Positions 51,500 to 63,892 of a stretch of DNA of 64,000 bases are shown here, in pieces (position 1 is the first letter of the stretch; each line of letters starts with the position of its first letter). Both the position numbers and the translations under genes were made by a program. The notes beneath the pieces were generated by a model. The model saw only the letters and a list, made by a program, of their open reading frames with translations. It did no database searches and was not told the origin of the DNA. The stretch comes from Beroe forskalii (taxonomy: Eukaryota; Ctenophora; Nuda; Beroida; Beroidae), in the NCBI GenBank assembly GCA_011033025.1, contig WFMF01000034.1, positions 744,001 to 808,000 on the forward strand, given 5' to 3'.

Positions 51500-53284
51500 T
51501 TATTTACTTAGATGTCATCTATTTCTGGAGAAATGTTAGGTCATAGACGAGTAATCTCAGCACTAGAATCCTGTTCAATACTTTTAAATGCACGGTTGAC
51601 AGTCAGATCAAGTGGATACAAGAATGGAAAATTTGTACGACACATAATTTATACTTCATAAATTTTATACGACATGCATCAAAATTTGTATAAATATTGT
51701 GATGTATAAATATTCTGTACTAAGGTATTGCAATTTCTCTCTCTCTCCTTATCAAGTATCAACTTTTTGCTTCCCAAAAGTGCTTTGAGGAAACCCTCAC
51801 AGGATGATACCCTACCCCGTGTGTGCACAACATTCCACATTTGTATGGTCACATTTGTGCTCTAGCCATCCAGTCAGAAGAAATAGACAGGCAATGTCTG
51901 TCAATTGTAACCCAAGAAAAACATTCCCATCAATCACATATTCACAAGGATTGAGATTATAAGAAAAAATATAAATGGCAATATCAGTTTATTTCAGGAG
52001 ATAAGAGTAGCTTTAAAAATTTAGTTATCCACAAAAATGATATGGAATATTTCGGATGATGTTGCGAGAAGACCTAGAAACTTCTATTATCAACCAACAG
52101 AAAGAGAAATCACAGTCTAATGAAATATTGAGGCTTCAAATCTATGGACTGCAGGAACAGCAACTATTAAGAAATAGGTCCTAGAATTTGAAATCTTGAT
52201 GCAAAAGTCTCACCAAGGAGAATGAAACATCATAAAAAGAAAAACTTTGGTTATATGACCTCAAAAAGGAAATGTTTTGCTCTGAATGCAGGAACAAAGC
52301 ATTGCAAAAATCATTCAACAATGAAAAAGCAAAAAGAATGGTAGACCTTGTAAATGTAAGCCTGCAGTGCTTGTCCTATGATTATATCAAAATCAGATCA
52401 AACCTTGGCCTTCAACGGACATAGCACGATTATTTCTTCCGACTGGCTGGCTAACGGACGAGAGCACAAATGTTGGTCAGTCTCTCATGTAAACGGGAGC
52501 CTTAATTATTTGTCTGACGTTGACAGACCCTGGTTACGCGAGACGCTCCTGGTTAGGGGGAAATTTATTCTCATTTATACATCCCTACGAAACCTATGCA
52601 CTCGTTGGGGCGATTTTTGCGCTACTCGGTGTCGGAACAACCTATGACAAATTATATACCATTCGAAAGGTCTTGTTCTCAGTAACACAGCGCAAAAAGA
52701 TCATGTGATTCTGATGCTCCTATCAAAAGTTATGACCAATTTACTGATTTCTGTCAAAATGCGCCGCGCATAGCGTAAATATCTCATCGTGCCTAAATAA
52801 CTTTGCGACGCTCGTCTCTGATTGGCTGAACGCTGTGGAGTGCTCTGATGTCGTAACAGCTCATTTGTGCAGTGCTTCTTCGAATTTTGTTCCGTGGTTT
52901 CGTTACCTGTGGTTCCAGCTTGTGAGCTTGTTTGATTAACCAGTTATGAGTTATCAAGGTGACGTCATCAGAGGACCGGTTCTTCACAATTTCAGATTTG
53001 CTCTACTGATGCTTCATTTCCCTGTATTTTGTTTTGCGTTATTTTGATCGGGTAATTTTTGCCCATTATTCATTACCAAATATGCACATTGAAGACGGCT
53101 GGGAGTTGTTGTGGCAAGAGCAATATAAACAGTGCTCTGGCCCCAACTAATCCCAGCCGTCTTCATCAGAGATGAAGTGCCGTGAGGTTGGAGGTGAATT
53201 GTCGGTGCAGACACTGAAAGTGAAACAGGGCCGTCAGTATTACAGGGCCAACGACATCGTCACCAGGGGCCTATTTCGTAAGGT
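51500..53284. other. no gene; decayed MITE copy at 51796-51906
   Basis: The 51796-51906 stretch shares CCATCCAGTCAGAAGAAATA with 43.3 kb. Another short relative lies near 52412-52480. No exon was recognised. Confidence 0.5.
53091..53164. ncRNA. pre-miRNA-like hairpin or tiny MITE
   Basis: Arms GAAGACGGCTGGGAGTTGTT... and ...CAACTAATCCCAGCCGTCTTC pair over about 30 bp with few mismatches around a loop of about 10 bases (ATATAAACAG). Shape and size suit a miRNA precursor, but transposon origin is equally possible. Confidence 0.35.
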
Positions 53285-53618
53285 GCCATCCAGAAATGAG
53301 CTCATCAAATATCGGCCTTTTTGAACTAACATACTACCTCATCATTTGGGAAAGATACAATTACATAACCCAACCTTATCTCATCATTTCTAGATTTATG
53401 TTACGTCACACATTCAGTATGAAAGGCTGAAGTGACGTCACTACTACAATTTAAGTTAGATCATCTTAATTCAAACATTGGTCCAAATTAAAAACGGATG
53501 GTTGATGTCAAAATTTCGCCTCAAAGTGATGAGCTCATCATTTTGCAAATCTACAAACATACTGCCTCATCATTTCAAAAACATACTTACCCAAGTGATG
53601 AGCTCATTTCTGGACGGC
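53285..53618. mobile_element. MITE, 334 bp
   Basis: Inverted ends GCCATCCAGAAATGAGCTCA and GCCGTCCAGAAATGAGCTCA (other strand), with internal paired ACATACT-CCTCATCATTT. No clear target duplication. Confidence 0.75.
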
Positions 53619-54042
53619 CCCTAATTCAATTTACTTATTCAGGGCAGGGGTCTTGGGACAACAACCCCTAGAAACCAAACATTCTGTGAGTGAGAAAACA
53701 GAGGGAATTTCCGAGCTAGTTTTTAATTTAGTTTTACAGTTAAAATTGAAGAATTAAACGGGGGTCTGGGGGCGGTGGCCTCCAGAAGCCAAACGTCTTG
53801 TGTAAAAAATTGCCACCTCGATAGTAATTGAAAATATTTTGGCATTTTGGAAAGCTCGGGCCCCCCTCTCGGAACCTGGGCTCACCTGCACGTTACAGTC
53901 GTAAGGGTGCCGTCAAAATATATTACCATGACGTCATCAGCCGAAGGGGAAGGGATTTCCTAATGATAACAGACGGGAGGGAGGAGGTATCATTTGCATA
54001 ATTTTAGAATGTGGTTTTTCTTTTGATTTTCTTTCCTGAAGC

Positions 54043-54207
54043 TATATAACCACGCGACTAGAGAGACTTTTGCAATTCGCCACGCGCAGCGTGGTGAATT
54101 ACAATTAGGCGCGAACGCAGTGAGTGTCTAATTGCTCATATAGTACGAACGCCAGTGAGTGCTATATGTGAAGATCAAAAGTCTCTCTCTTGGCGCGTGG
54201 TTATATA
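54043..54207. mobile_element. MITE, 165 bp
   Basis: Inverted ends TATATAACCACGCG-C followed by AGAGAGACTTTTG. An ACCACGCGACCAGAG relative lies at about 6823. Confidence 0.7.
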
Positions 54208-54329
54208 CCTAGTATATACACGGCCGATTTGAACTAAGCATAAATTGAACAGATTTAGCACCCTGAACAGCACACCTTATTAAAGTATTAAATTATCAAT
54301 CTTAGTTTACACATTTGTACATTTTGAAG

Positions 54330-54720
54330 ATATTTTGAAAAAGCAGCAATCAACAAAGATCCATCAAAACGTTCATTTCGATGAACTTCTGCAAAATCAA
54401 TGTACTGACAAATCGAAAAGATACAATTACAATTACGAAGTGAATATTCAATACACTAATACACACACACACACACACACACTTTCTCACATTCTCAAGA
54501 ATCCACTAACATTTGAATGATCATTGTACGAGTACAACATAATTGGTTATGTATAAATCAGCAGCAACAGACCAATACATCGAAATGTGTTGTGAACACT
54601 GAACACGTCCGACCAAACATAGTGTACCTACACTAAAGAGGCACAGCTCATGGTACACATCGCTTTTTGGAATTGCAATTGTATAGCAGCCACATTCCGT
54701 TCTATACCTTTGTTACGAGC
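54330..54720 (+). repeat. dispersed repeat, copy of 6.99-7.42 kb
   Basis: Shares the ATCCATCAAAACGTTCATTT and GTGAACACTGAAC stretches; contains a (CA)n run at 54463-54481. Confidence 0.65.
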
Positions 54721-54849
54721 CGACGTCACGTGACATACTTGTCTAGCATATAACGGGTTGCAAATGTACACAGTAATTACAATGTGTTGATTGGTATTTG
54801 GTGTTCGTTACTCTGCATGTGTATCTTTGTTTAATACGGTAAATGGGTC

Positions 54850-54945
54850 AGGTAAAACAGGGTAAACAAACAGGGTAAATAGACAGGGTAAACAGACAGG
54901 GTAAATAGACAGGGTAAATAAGCAGGGTAAATAAACAGTGTAAGC
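54850..54945. repeat. about 13-bp tandem repeat
   Basis: CAGGGTAAA(C/T)A-A-A units, about seven. Confidence 0.8.
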
Positions 54946-55534
54946 ATGATTAATTACCTTCTGTAACATTCGGTAATTCAGCGTGTCAGAATCCGAATAT
55001 AAATCTAGAGATGGACTTTCGAAATCTGCTGATGGACATTTGAAATCTACTGATGGAGTTTTTAGAGAGAGACTTTCGCGCGTGTTTATATAACTCCATC
55101 TCTGGTTTCGTAACTCCATCAGTGATGGTTATACGTATACAGCACGCGCGAAAACAACACGGCCGTGTATATAATTATATCAAATTCGATGTGCAGATTG
55201 CAATTGTGCGGATTCTATAAAGTTCCTGTAAATTCAATTAGCATTATTTAAAATTATAGTTTTATATAATTTGAAAGACAGTGAAATCAAAATATAATAC
55301 TTTAACTCAATACTCAATGTGATACATTTATAAATAATAAATATATTATTAGGTCATGATTATAAAAGGCGAATTTTGAAAAAACCGTCGCAGGGCAAGA
55401 TTTTTGACGAAAAGAAGGGCAAAAAGAAGGGCAATAGGTACCTTTTTGTGGAGCAAAATTGGTCAATTTAGCAGGCGAATCACCTGATGAACGCATGCTA
55501 CTATAAGCTTTTAGGTACCTTTTTGAACACCAGC

Positions 55535-57160
55535 TACACCAACCAATTATGGGTACCTTTCTGAACCACCAGTTACACCAACAAATTATGGGTACCTTTT
55601 CGAACAAACAGTTACACCAACCATTAATGTGTATCTTTCTGAATCACCTGTTACACCAACTAATTATGGGTACCTTTCTGAACCACCACTTATGCTAACC
55701 AATTATGGGTACCTTTCTGAGCCACCAGATACACTAATCAATTATGGGTACCTTTCTGAACCACCAGTTTCACTCACCAATTATGGACCGTACCTTTCTG
55801 AGCCACCAGTTACACCAACTAATTATGGGTACCTAGACCTTTCTGAACCACCAGTTACACTAACCAATTATTGGTACCTTTCTGAACCACCAGTTACACT
55901 AACAAATTATGGGTACCCTTTTGAACCACCAGTTACACTAAACAATTATGGGTACCTTTCTGAACCACTAGTTACACCAACCAATTATGGATACATTTCT
56001 GAACCACCAGTTACACCAACCAATTATGGGTACCTTTCTGAACCACCAGTTACACTCGACAATTATGGGTACCTTTCTGAGCCACCAGTTATACCAACTT
56101 ATTATGGGTACCTAGACCTTTCTGAACCACCAGTTACACTAACAAATTATTGGTACCTTTCTGAACCACCAGTTACACTAACAAATTATGGGTAGCCTTT
56201 TGAACCACCAGTTACACTAAACAATTATGGGTACCTTTCTGAACCACTAGTTACACCAACCAATTATGGGTACTTTTCTGAACCACCAGTTACACCAACC
56301 AATTATGGGTACCTTTTTCAACCACCAGTTACACCAACCAGTTATGGGTACCTTTTTGATCCACCAGTTACACCAACCAATTATGGGTACCTTTCAATAA
56401 CCAGTTACACCAGTTACCAATTATGGGTACCTTTCTGAACCACCTGTTACACCAACCAATTATGGGTACCTTTTTGAACCACCAGTTACACCAACCAATT
56501 ATGGGTACCCTTCTGAACCACCAGTTACACTAAGCAATTATGGGTACCTTTCAATAACCAGTTACACCAGTTACCGATTATAGGTACTTTTCTGAACCAC
56601 CAGTTACACCAACCAATTATGGGTACCTTTTTGAACCACCAGTTACACCAACCAATTATGGGTACCTTTCTATAACCAGTTACACCAGTTACCAATTATG
56701 GGTACTTTTCTGGACCACCAGTTACACCAACCAATTATGGGTACCTTTTTGAACCACCAGTTACACCAACCAATTATGGGTACCTTTTTGATCCACCAGT
56801 TACACCAACCAATTATGGGTACCTTTTTCAACCACCAGTTACACCAACCAATTATGGGTACCTTTTTGATCCACCAGTTACACCAACCAATTATGGGTAC
56901 CTTTCAATAACCAGTTACACCAGTTACCAATTATGGGTACCTTTCTGAACCACCTGTTACACCAACCAATTATGGGTACCTTTTGAACCACCAGTTACAC
57001 CAACCAATTATGGGTACCCTTCTGAACCACCAGTTACACTAAGCAATTATGGGTACCTTTCAATAACCAGTTACACCAGTTACGAATTATGGGTACTTTT
57101 CTGAACCACCAGTTACACCAACCAATTATGGGTACCCTTCTGAACCACCAGACTGCCGAC
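55535..57160. repeat. 39-bp minisatellite with GGTACC, about 40 units
   Basis: Unit: GGGTACCTTTCTGAACCACC then agttacaccaaccaattat. A compound variant with CAATAACCAGTTACACCAGT recurs at higher order. Because 39 is 13 codons, a 188-codon frame (YLSEPPVTPTNYG repeated) is open at 55629-56195, and part of the array is open in another frame (56698-56910). Confidence 0.92.
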
Positions 57161-58354
57161 TAAGTATAAATGTCTATTTCAATAACTTTTGGGATCACGT
57201 GACAGTTGGAACTTCAAAGTGCAATATCTTTAAAACGGATTGAAATGTCGATGTTGGCATATGGAATAATAACGTAGGGTATGCTATATATGAAAATGGG
57301 GATGACAGAGGAGTCACTGGACCTAATCTGCGCCTAATGCATGAGGACCAAGAAAGCACCAAGGGAGCCGTCACATATAATACCATCACTCTAAGGCTAG
57401 GGGAGGTGGTTTCAAATGCTGACAGGTGATGTCAGGGGGAGGGGAGTTCGATGTTTTTGACGTCAGCTAATATTTTGAATTTTTTCAAATCCTTAGGATG
57501 ACTTCGAAGCATTTTCGTCCACAATATTTTGTTTTAAAGTGTCTATTGCATTCATTCCTGCGATATTATATCTACATTTCCAAATCAACTGGGCACGTGA
57601 CAGGCCATTTAAATGTGGCTCGTCTGAAACAAGTAGAACAACATTTTATTTATTTTCAAAGAATTACACCACGACATAGGATATGATTGATAAATTTCAT
57701 GCTAGCTGTTTCGATCCGAAATAACCAAAACTTGTTTTTAAAAATGAGGAGGGTTCGGTCAATGCTGACTTCAGCATGGGAGAGGTTCGAGGGGGGTTGG
57801 AAATGGCCAAAAACGTGATGGACGTAATATGTGACGGCTTCCCATCCCAAATTTTGTGGAAAAAGACAAATTTCCAACCCTATAGTGTAGCAACGTGTGT
57901 AATAATTTCAAATCAAGTATTTAGAATCCCAGAATAGTCCTATTGACTGGCGGTACCCCGTCAAATCCTGCCCAAAAAAGCATTAAACAACCTGTGTTAA
58001 ACCTGCCCCCAACCTCTCACGGTAAACCTGTCCAAAACCTGTCACAGCGACTGACTCTATACCAGGGGTACCGCCTGTCAGAAAGCCTAAATGCGAAACA
58101 ATCAATTTGATTTTATGATAGTAAAATACCTAAAACAATAACTTAAGATAATTAGCATCATTCAAAGAGCGGTAATAGTATGCGAGCTGTCATCCGTAGA
58201 AATATGAAGTCAATGTCTTTTTAATTTTAAGTTTTAACACACCATGATAGTTGAAGAAAATAGCAAAAGATTGTCGGTATTCTGGTGACATTCAACAGTC
58301 ATGGGTCAATCTTTACATAATATCGTGGTATACTACTACAAAACGGAGGTGGAT
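57161..58354. other. no recognised feature
   Basis: No exon or repeat family was identified. Confidence 0.5.
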
Positions 58355-58885
58355 CTACAAAGCTACAAGAGATCCAAACAGAAAACTCAGCATGGGACCC
58401 TCTGCTGGAAGGTCCCAGTCGCCAGGGCTACTGTGAATGGGAACCAATCCCGTACCTCCCGAGGAGGACCAATGTGCCGGGAGCACATTGGGATTGCCAA
58501 CATGGAAACAGGAAGAGACTTCCTGCCCAGACTTCCTGGGGCACCGTAGAGTCCCAACCAGGTTCGAGACTCGTGATGCAGATATCTTCAGGTGTGGATC
58601 ATCCTTTCGCAAGCCCAGGAAGATTCCATGGTTAATTCTTTTCAGGATCATTATCAGCTTTTCTATGTCCCAGTCGCCCAGTCCTATGAGCATAGCTAAC
58701 GATCCTTCTGATCGAAGATGTCGGTCCCCGTGCAGAAGTAGGTCATAGCTACCGATATACTCCGCCCTTATACTGCTCAGGGCGGGGAACATTCCAAGGA
58801 AGTGTGACACCGTCTCTTCATCACTATAGGAATTCTTTCTCTTGTTTTTGTCCCTGAAGTGAAATGAGCTGTAAAGCTGTAACAA
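58355..58885 (-). pseudogene. non-LTR retrotransposon 3' fragment (RT-associated zinc-finger region)
   Basis: A 176-codon minus-strand frame includes SDEETVSHFLGMFPALSSIR then AEYIGSYDLLL. This resembles the ETVEHFLL-CP-(Y/F)---R block that follows reverse transcriptase in many non-LTR elements, although the expected Cys before P reads Phe. The GGACCTTCCAGCAGAGGGTC end (minus strand) looks like 3' untranslated sequence. No RT core is present, so it is a 5'-truncated remnant. Confidence 0.45.
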
Positions 58886-59149
58886 ACGAGCATTGTAAAT
58901 TTGAATACCAATGTCTTACAAACTGTTTTGATACGTCTAACTTCTCTTGGCTTAAATTTCAAACACTGAACAATCAAAGAGCTATAAAAGTCATGCCACA
59001 GCACCATGTAAAGGAATCCACGCGCTTATAAAAAGATCGCGCGTGCGCGTCACAAATAGTTATATTACGCTCGAGCTTTCTTTACGAATCTGAAGCAAAA
59101 ATTACCTGAAATTACATTTACCGCCAAAACCATATGATCTTTCCCCAAA

Positions 59150-59756
59150 AGTGGAACAAATTGTAACAATTGTAAGCATACCGCGTATACGTGTAACAAT
59201 TGTAAGCACATACCAGGGACCAGAGTTCAGTCAGGATTGAAGTTCTGATGATGCAAATATGTTGTAGTGGGATTGAATGAATAGTTTTTATAAGTTTTTA
59301 GGGCTGATTAGCCGCCATGGTGACGCTACATAGCCGCCAAGACCACCTTTTATCATACTCAAAAATACCGCTTTTTACCGTTTTTATAGAGTGGGTCATA
59401 GGTACCCAAATTGTTCCTACAGATGTTCTAGAGAGTGTATCTGATGATATTTCATCCGTACGTCACGTTGGAAACGTTTGGAGAAGTGGAACATAGTTTC
59501 TGGAAAAAGTGGAACAAACGTGTAACAATTGTAAGCATATACGCGTATGCGTGTAACAATTGTAAGCATATGTTTGCGGCCAGAGTTTGGTTTGGTTTGA
59601 CTTTCTAATCATATAAATGTGTTGTAGATACATTGAATCAATAGTTCTGATAAATTTCTAGGGTTAGCCAGCCGTCATGGCACCGCCAGATAGCCGTCAA
59701 GGCCACCTATTTTCGTACGCATATATGCCAATTTTTCGAGCTGTTTTGACCAGTCC
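59150..59756 (+). repeat. about 370-bp satellite, forward units
   Basis: GTAACAATTGTAAGCATA, CCAGAGTTTGGTTTGGTTTG and GCCGCCA- stretches recur about every 370 bp. Related to the 20.65-21.62 kb satellite (shared AAATGTGTTGTAG-GATTGAAT and CACCTATTTTC-TACGC). Confidence 0.85.
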
Positions 59757-59764
59757 AAATGAAC

Positions 59765-61897
59765 GGCATAATCCACGATTTTTGCAAGTACACCTGAATT
59801 CGCCGCGAATTCGCCGCGAATTCAGGTGAATTCAGGTGAATTCAGGTGAATTCGCGGCGGAGTTCGCCAAAAAATTTTTTTGGCGGACTCCGCCGGAGTT
59901 CGCCGCGGACTCCGGCGAATTCACTTGAATTCACCTGAATTCGCCGCGAATACACGCGTATTCGGTGTACTAGTTCGCCAATTTTCCAGTTCACCCAGGT
60001 GAACTGCCAGTTCGCGGCGAATTCGCGGCGAACTAGTTCGCCTGAATTCAGATGGCGGAGTCCGCCTGAGTTCGCCGGAGTCCGCCTGAGTTCGCCGGAG
60101 GGAAACATGCCCAAAAGCCCAAATCAGTACGAATTTAACAAATTAGCGATCGGCGATGAAGGAAAATTGCGTTATTGCAAATGCAATTGCAAAGGCTCTT
60201 CTTATACAGGTGTTTTGGTCGGCGCTTTGCTCTAACCAGATCCCAATTGCAAAGTCAACATGGGGAACGGACTCTAGGTCGGGGGACTCTAGGTCGGGCG
60301 GCACACCAGGGTGGACTCTGGGTCAGGAAATCCCCACAGGGTGGACTCTAGGTCGGGAGCCTCTTCACTTTATATAAACTACCTAAAGCCTGGATCGATT
60401 TATACCGAGAATCTCTCGGTTAATCCAGATAACAGAGCCCGTATGGAGGGTACAATCATGCGATCCGATGTATCATTGTGGAGACACTGGGGGACTCACG
60501 ATACACGGTGTCAGCATGTGATCCGCCACATCACAATTTACACTATCCCATACCGCTTGTTGGCTGATAGGCTCATCTCTCATGTCATCGGAGGGGATAC
60601 GTGATACGCGAGCACAACCCCATGCTAATTCGTCAGGATATCGTCCCACTTAGGTAACGGGGTCTCATGAAGTTTGCAAACCCTTGACACGACTGATGGG
60701 AGACAAGCTTGGAGGTGGATCAAGCGGAGCTGGCAGCTGCTAGTGTCCTGAACCTCATACCCACCCTGCAGACCTATTGAACTGTGCTGTAAGTGTGACG
60801 GTGATACTGTGTCGTAACAGTAATACTGTGTCGTGGGTTACTGTATGAGTATCGTAACAGTTCAACTGTGTCGTAACGGTGTTACTGTGTCGTAACGGTG
60901 TTACTGTATCGTAACAGTTCACTGTGTCGTAACGCTGTAACGGTGTTACTGTGATGTAACGGTGTAACTGTGCCGTAACGGTGTTACTGTATCGTAACAG
61001 TTCTACTGTGTCGTAACGCCAACGGTGTTTCTGAGTCGTGATCGGCGATGAAGGAAAATTGGCTAAATCTTATATATGCAAACCGCCGATTCGGGGCCGA
61101 CAAGCGCCGAATCGGCGCCTATAACTTTTCTTAGGCGCCTAACCGGCGCTTATAGGCGGTACCGCTTTTAGGCGCCTAACAGGTGTCGAATTATCGGCGG
61201 TCATCGGGGCCGAAAAGCACTTAAACACCGCCTATCGGCGCCGTCGGCGATTTTTGACCGCCTATAGGCGCCTACGTTTTCATCGCCTATGTGCGCCGAT
61301 ACTGGTTTTGTCCTCAGCGAATCAGCGATGTCCTAAGTCGTCAGGGGTCAGGCAACACCTGACAATGACGTCACAGATCTTGATGTCAATTTTTTCTGGT
61401 GTCCTAACCAAAACCCTAACCCTAACCCTAAGGTTCTTTGGATCCATGACGTCACGCATATGGTAGACATTGTGAATTGCATCTTAGTCTCACATAAGCG
61501 TGCCAGACGTGACAAAGTTCTTTCAAAGTTCAGGTAAATTCGCCGCGAACTGAGTTCACCTGGATTCGCCCAAGTTCGCCCAAGTTCACCTGAGTTCGCC
61601 GCGAATTCGCGGCGGACATCAGTTCGCCGCGAATTCGCGGCGAACTTGTTCGCCTGGGTGAACTGGAAAATTGGCGAACTAGTACACCGAATACGCGTGT
61701 ATTCGCGGCGAATTCAGGTGAATTCAAGTGAATTCGCCGGAGTCCGCGGCGAACTCCGGCGGAGTCCGGCGGAGTCCGCCAAAAAAATTTTTTGGCGAAC
61801 TCCGCCGCGAATTCACCTGAATACACCTGAATTCACCTGAATTCGCGGCGAATTCGCGGCGAATTCAGGTGTACTTGCAAAAATCGTGGATTATGCC
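59765..61897. mobile_element. foldback transposon with 8-bp TSD inserted in the satellite
   Basis: Inverted terminus GGCATAATCCACGATTTTTG at both ends, flanked by AAATGAAC (59757-59764 and 61898-61905). Arms of about 310-370 bp are built of GAATTCGCCGCGAATTC-type palindromes (59795-60104, 61530-61870). Interior: GGTGGACTCTAGGTCGGG repeats (60262-60362), a GTAACGGTGTTACTGTGTC minisatellite (60790-61030), GGCGCCTA-rich palindromes (61070-61270) and three CCCTAA units (61407-61433). No transposase. Architecture parallels 1260-4420. Confidence 0.9.
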
Positions 61898-61905
61898 AAA
61901 TGAAC

Positions 61906-63225
61906 CAAGGGTACTCAAATTGTTGCTACATATGTTCTAGAGAGTGTATCTGATGATATTTCATCCGTATCTCCGTATGTCACGTTGGAAACGTTTGGAG
62001 AAGTGGGACATAGTTTCTGGAAAAAGTGGAACAAATGTGTAACAATTGTAAGCATATACGCGTATACGTGTAACAATTGTAAGTATATGTTTGTGGCCAG
62101 AGTTTGGTTTGGTTTGACTTTCTAATCATATAAATGTGTTGTAGATACATTGAATCGATAATTCTGGTAGGTTTTTGGGGTTGATAAGCCGTCATGGCGC
62201 CGCCAAAGTCACCTATTTTCCGTCAAAAACTATGTTACACTTCTCCAAATGTTTCCAACGTGACGTACGGATGAAATATCATCAGCTGATACACTCTCTA
62301 GAACATCTGTAGCAACAATTTGAGTACCTATGACCCATTTGGACTGGTCAAAACAGCTCGAAAAATCGGCATATAAGCGTACGAAAATAGGTGGCTTTGG
62401 CGGCTATCTGGCGGCGCCAGCTGGCTGACCCTAAAAATTTATCAGAACTATCGATTCAATGTATCTACAGCACATTTACATGATAAGAAAGTCAAACCAA
62501 ACCAAACTCTGGCCACAAACATATGCTTACAATTGTTACACGCATACGCGTATATGCTTACAATTGTTACACATTTGTTCCACTTTTTCCAGAAACTATG
62601 TTCCACTTCTCCAAACGTTTCCAACGTGACATACGGATGAAATATCATCAGATACACTCTCTAGAACATATGTAGCAACAATTTGAGTACCCTTGGACCA
62701 TTTGGACTGGTCAAAACAGCTCGAAAAATTGGTATATATGTGTACGAAAATAGGTGGCTTTGGCGGCTATCTGACGGCGCCATGACGGCTGGCTCACCCT
62801 AAAAACCAATCAGAAATATCGATTCAATGTATCTACAACACATTTACGTGATCGGAAAGTCAAACCAAACCGAACTCTGGCCGCAAACATATGCTTACAA
62901 TTGTTACACGCATACGCGTATATGCTTACAATTGTTACACATTTGTTCCACTTTTTCCAGAAACTATGTTACACTTCTCCAAATGTTTCCAACGTGACCT
63001 ACGGATGAAATATCATCAGACACACTATCTAGAACATCTGTAGCAACAATTGAGTACCTATGACCCATTTGGACTGGTCAAAACAGCTCGAAAAATCGTC
63101 ATATATATGCGTACGAAAATAGGTGGCTTTGGCGGCTATCTGGCGGCGCCATGACGGCTGGCTGACCCTAAAAATTTATCAGAACTATCGATTCAATGTA
63201 TCTACAACACATTTACATGATTTCT
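61906..63225. repeat. about 370-bp satellite with inversion at about 62220
   Basis: Forward units to about 62220, then reverse-complement units (CATATGCTTACAATTGTTAC, GTGGCTTTGGCGGCTATCTG) to about 63225. Uninterrupted ACCATTTGGACTGGTC stretches here (62337, 62698, 63066) represent the empty site of the foldback insertion. Confidence 0.88.
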
Positions 63226-63229
63226 TAAA

Positions 63230-63780
63230 CGAATCGCAATTGCCATGTTTTTATACAATTGTTCATGGAGATATGCCCTAAAATGCACAGGAAAAAAGTT
63301 TTGGGCCAAAAACTGTTTTTCACCATAAGCGATCCATTCATCAGCAAAATTTTCATATCTTGGTCCACAAAAGTCGTAGAGACTTCATTTTGGGCTCAAA
63401 AAAATCGCAATGGCCACATTTCTATACAACTTTTCATAAAGATATGTTTTAAAATGCTCATGAAAAAAGGTTTTCGGCAAAAAACTGATTTTTCCACCAT
63501 ACGCGAGCTATTTATGATCAAGGGAGGCTTCATATCTCGGTCCAGGAAATTCGTGGAGACTTCGTCTGGGGTTCAAACGAATCTGAATGGCCACATTTTT
63601 AGGCAATTTTCCATGAACCTTCGTCATTAAATGCACAGGAAAAAAGTTTTGGGCCAAAAACTGTTTTTTCACCATAATATATGAGCCATTTATTGCCAGC
63701 GGAAGTTTCATATCTCGGTGCAGGAAAGCCTTGGAGACTTCATCTAGGGCTTGAGGGAATTGCAATGTTCATTTTTAAAT
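63230..63780 (+). repeat. degenerate about 180-bp satellite related to 39.6-41.7 kb
   Basis: Shares ATATGCCCTAAAATGC, GTCGTAGAGACTTCAT and TCATATCTCGGTCCAGGAA with the satellite of the third foldback element; three units. Confidence 0.75.
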
Positions 63781-63892
63781 GTATACGACATATTGATTGA
63801 TTGCTTTCATCAATGAATCCCTGTAGAGGCTATATTTGGCTTCAATGACTGTAAGAAGTTCAGGCTATGGTATGATAAATAACAAACTAACA

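Noticed and set aside
55629..56195. 188-codon frame of YLSEPP repeats as a structural protein
   Set aside because: Pure 39-bp minisatellite with no unique domain, no splice context, and neighbouring units that break the frame.
61407..61433. Telomere
   Set aside because: Only three CCCTAA units inside a transposon interior; TTAGGG-like motifs near 40400 are likewise short and degenerate.
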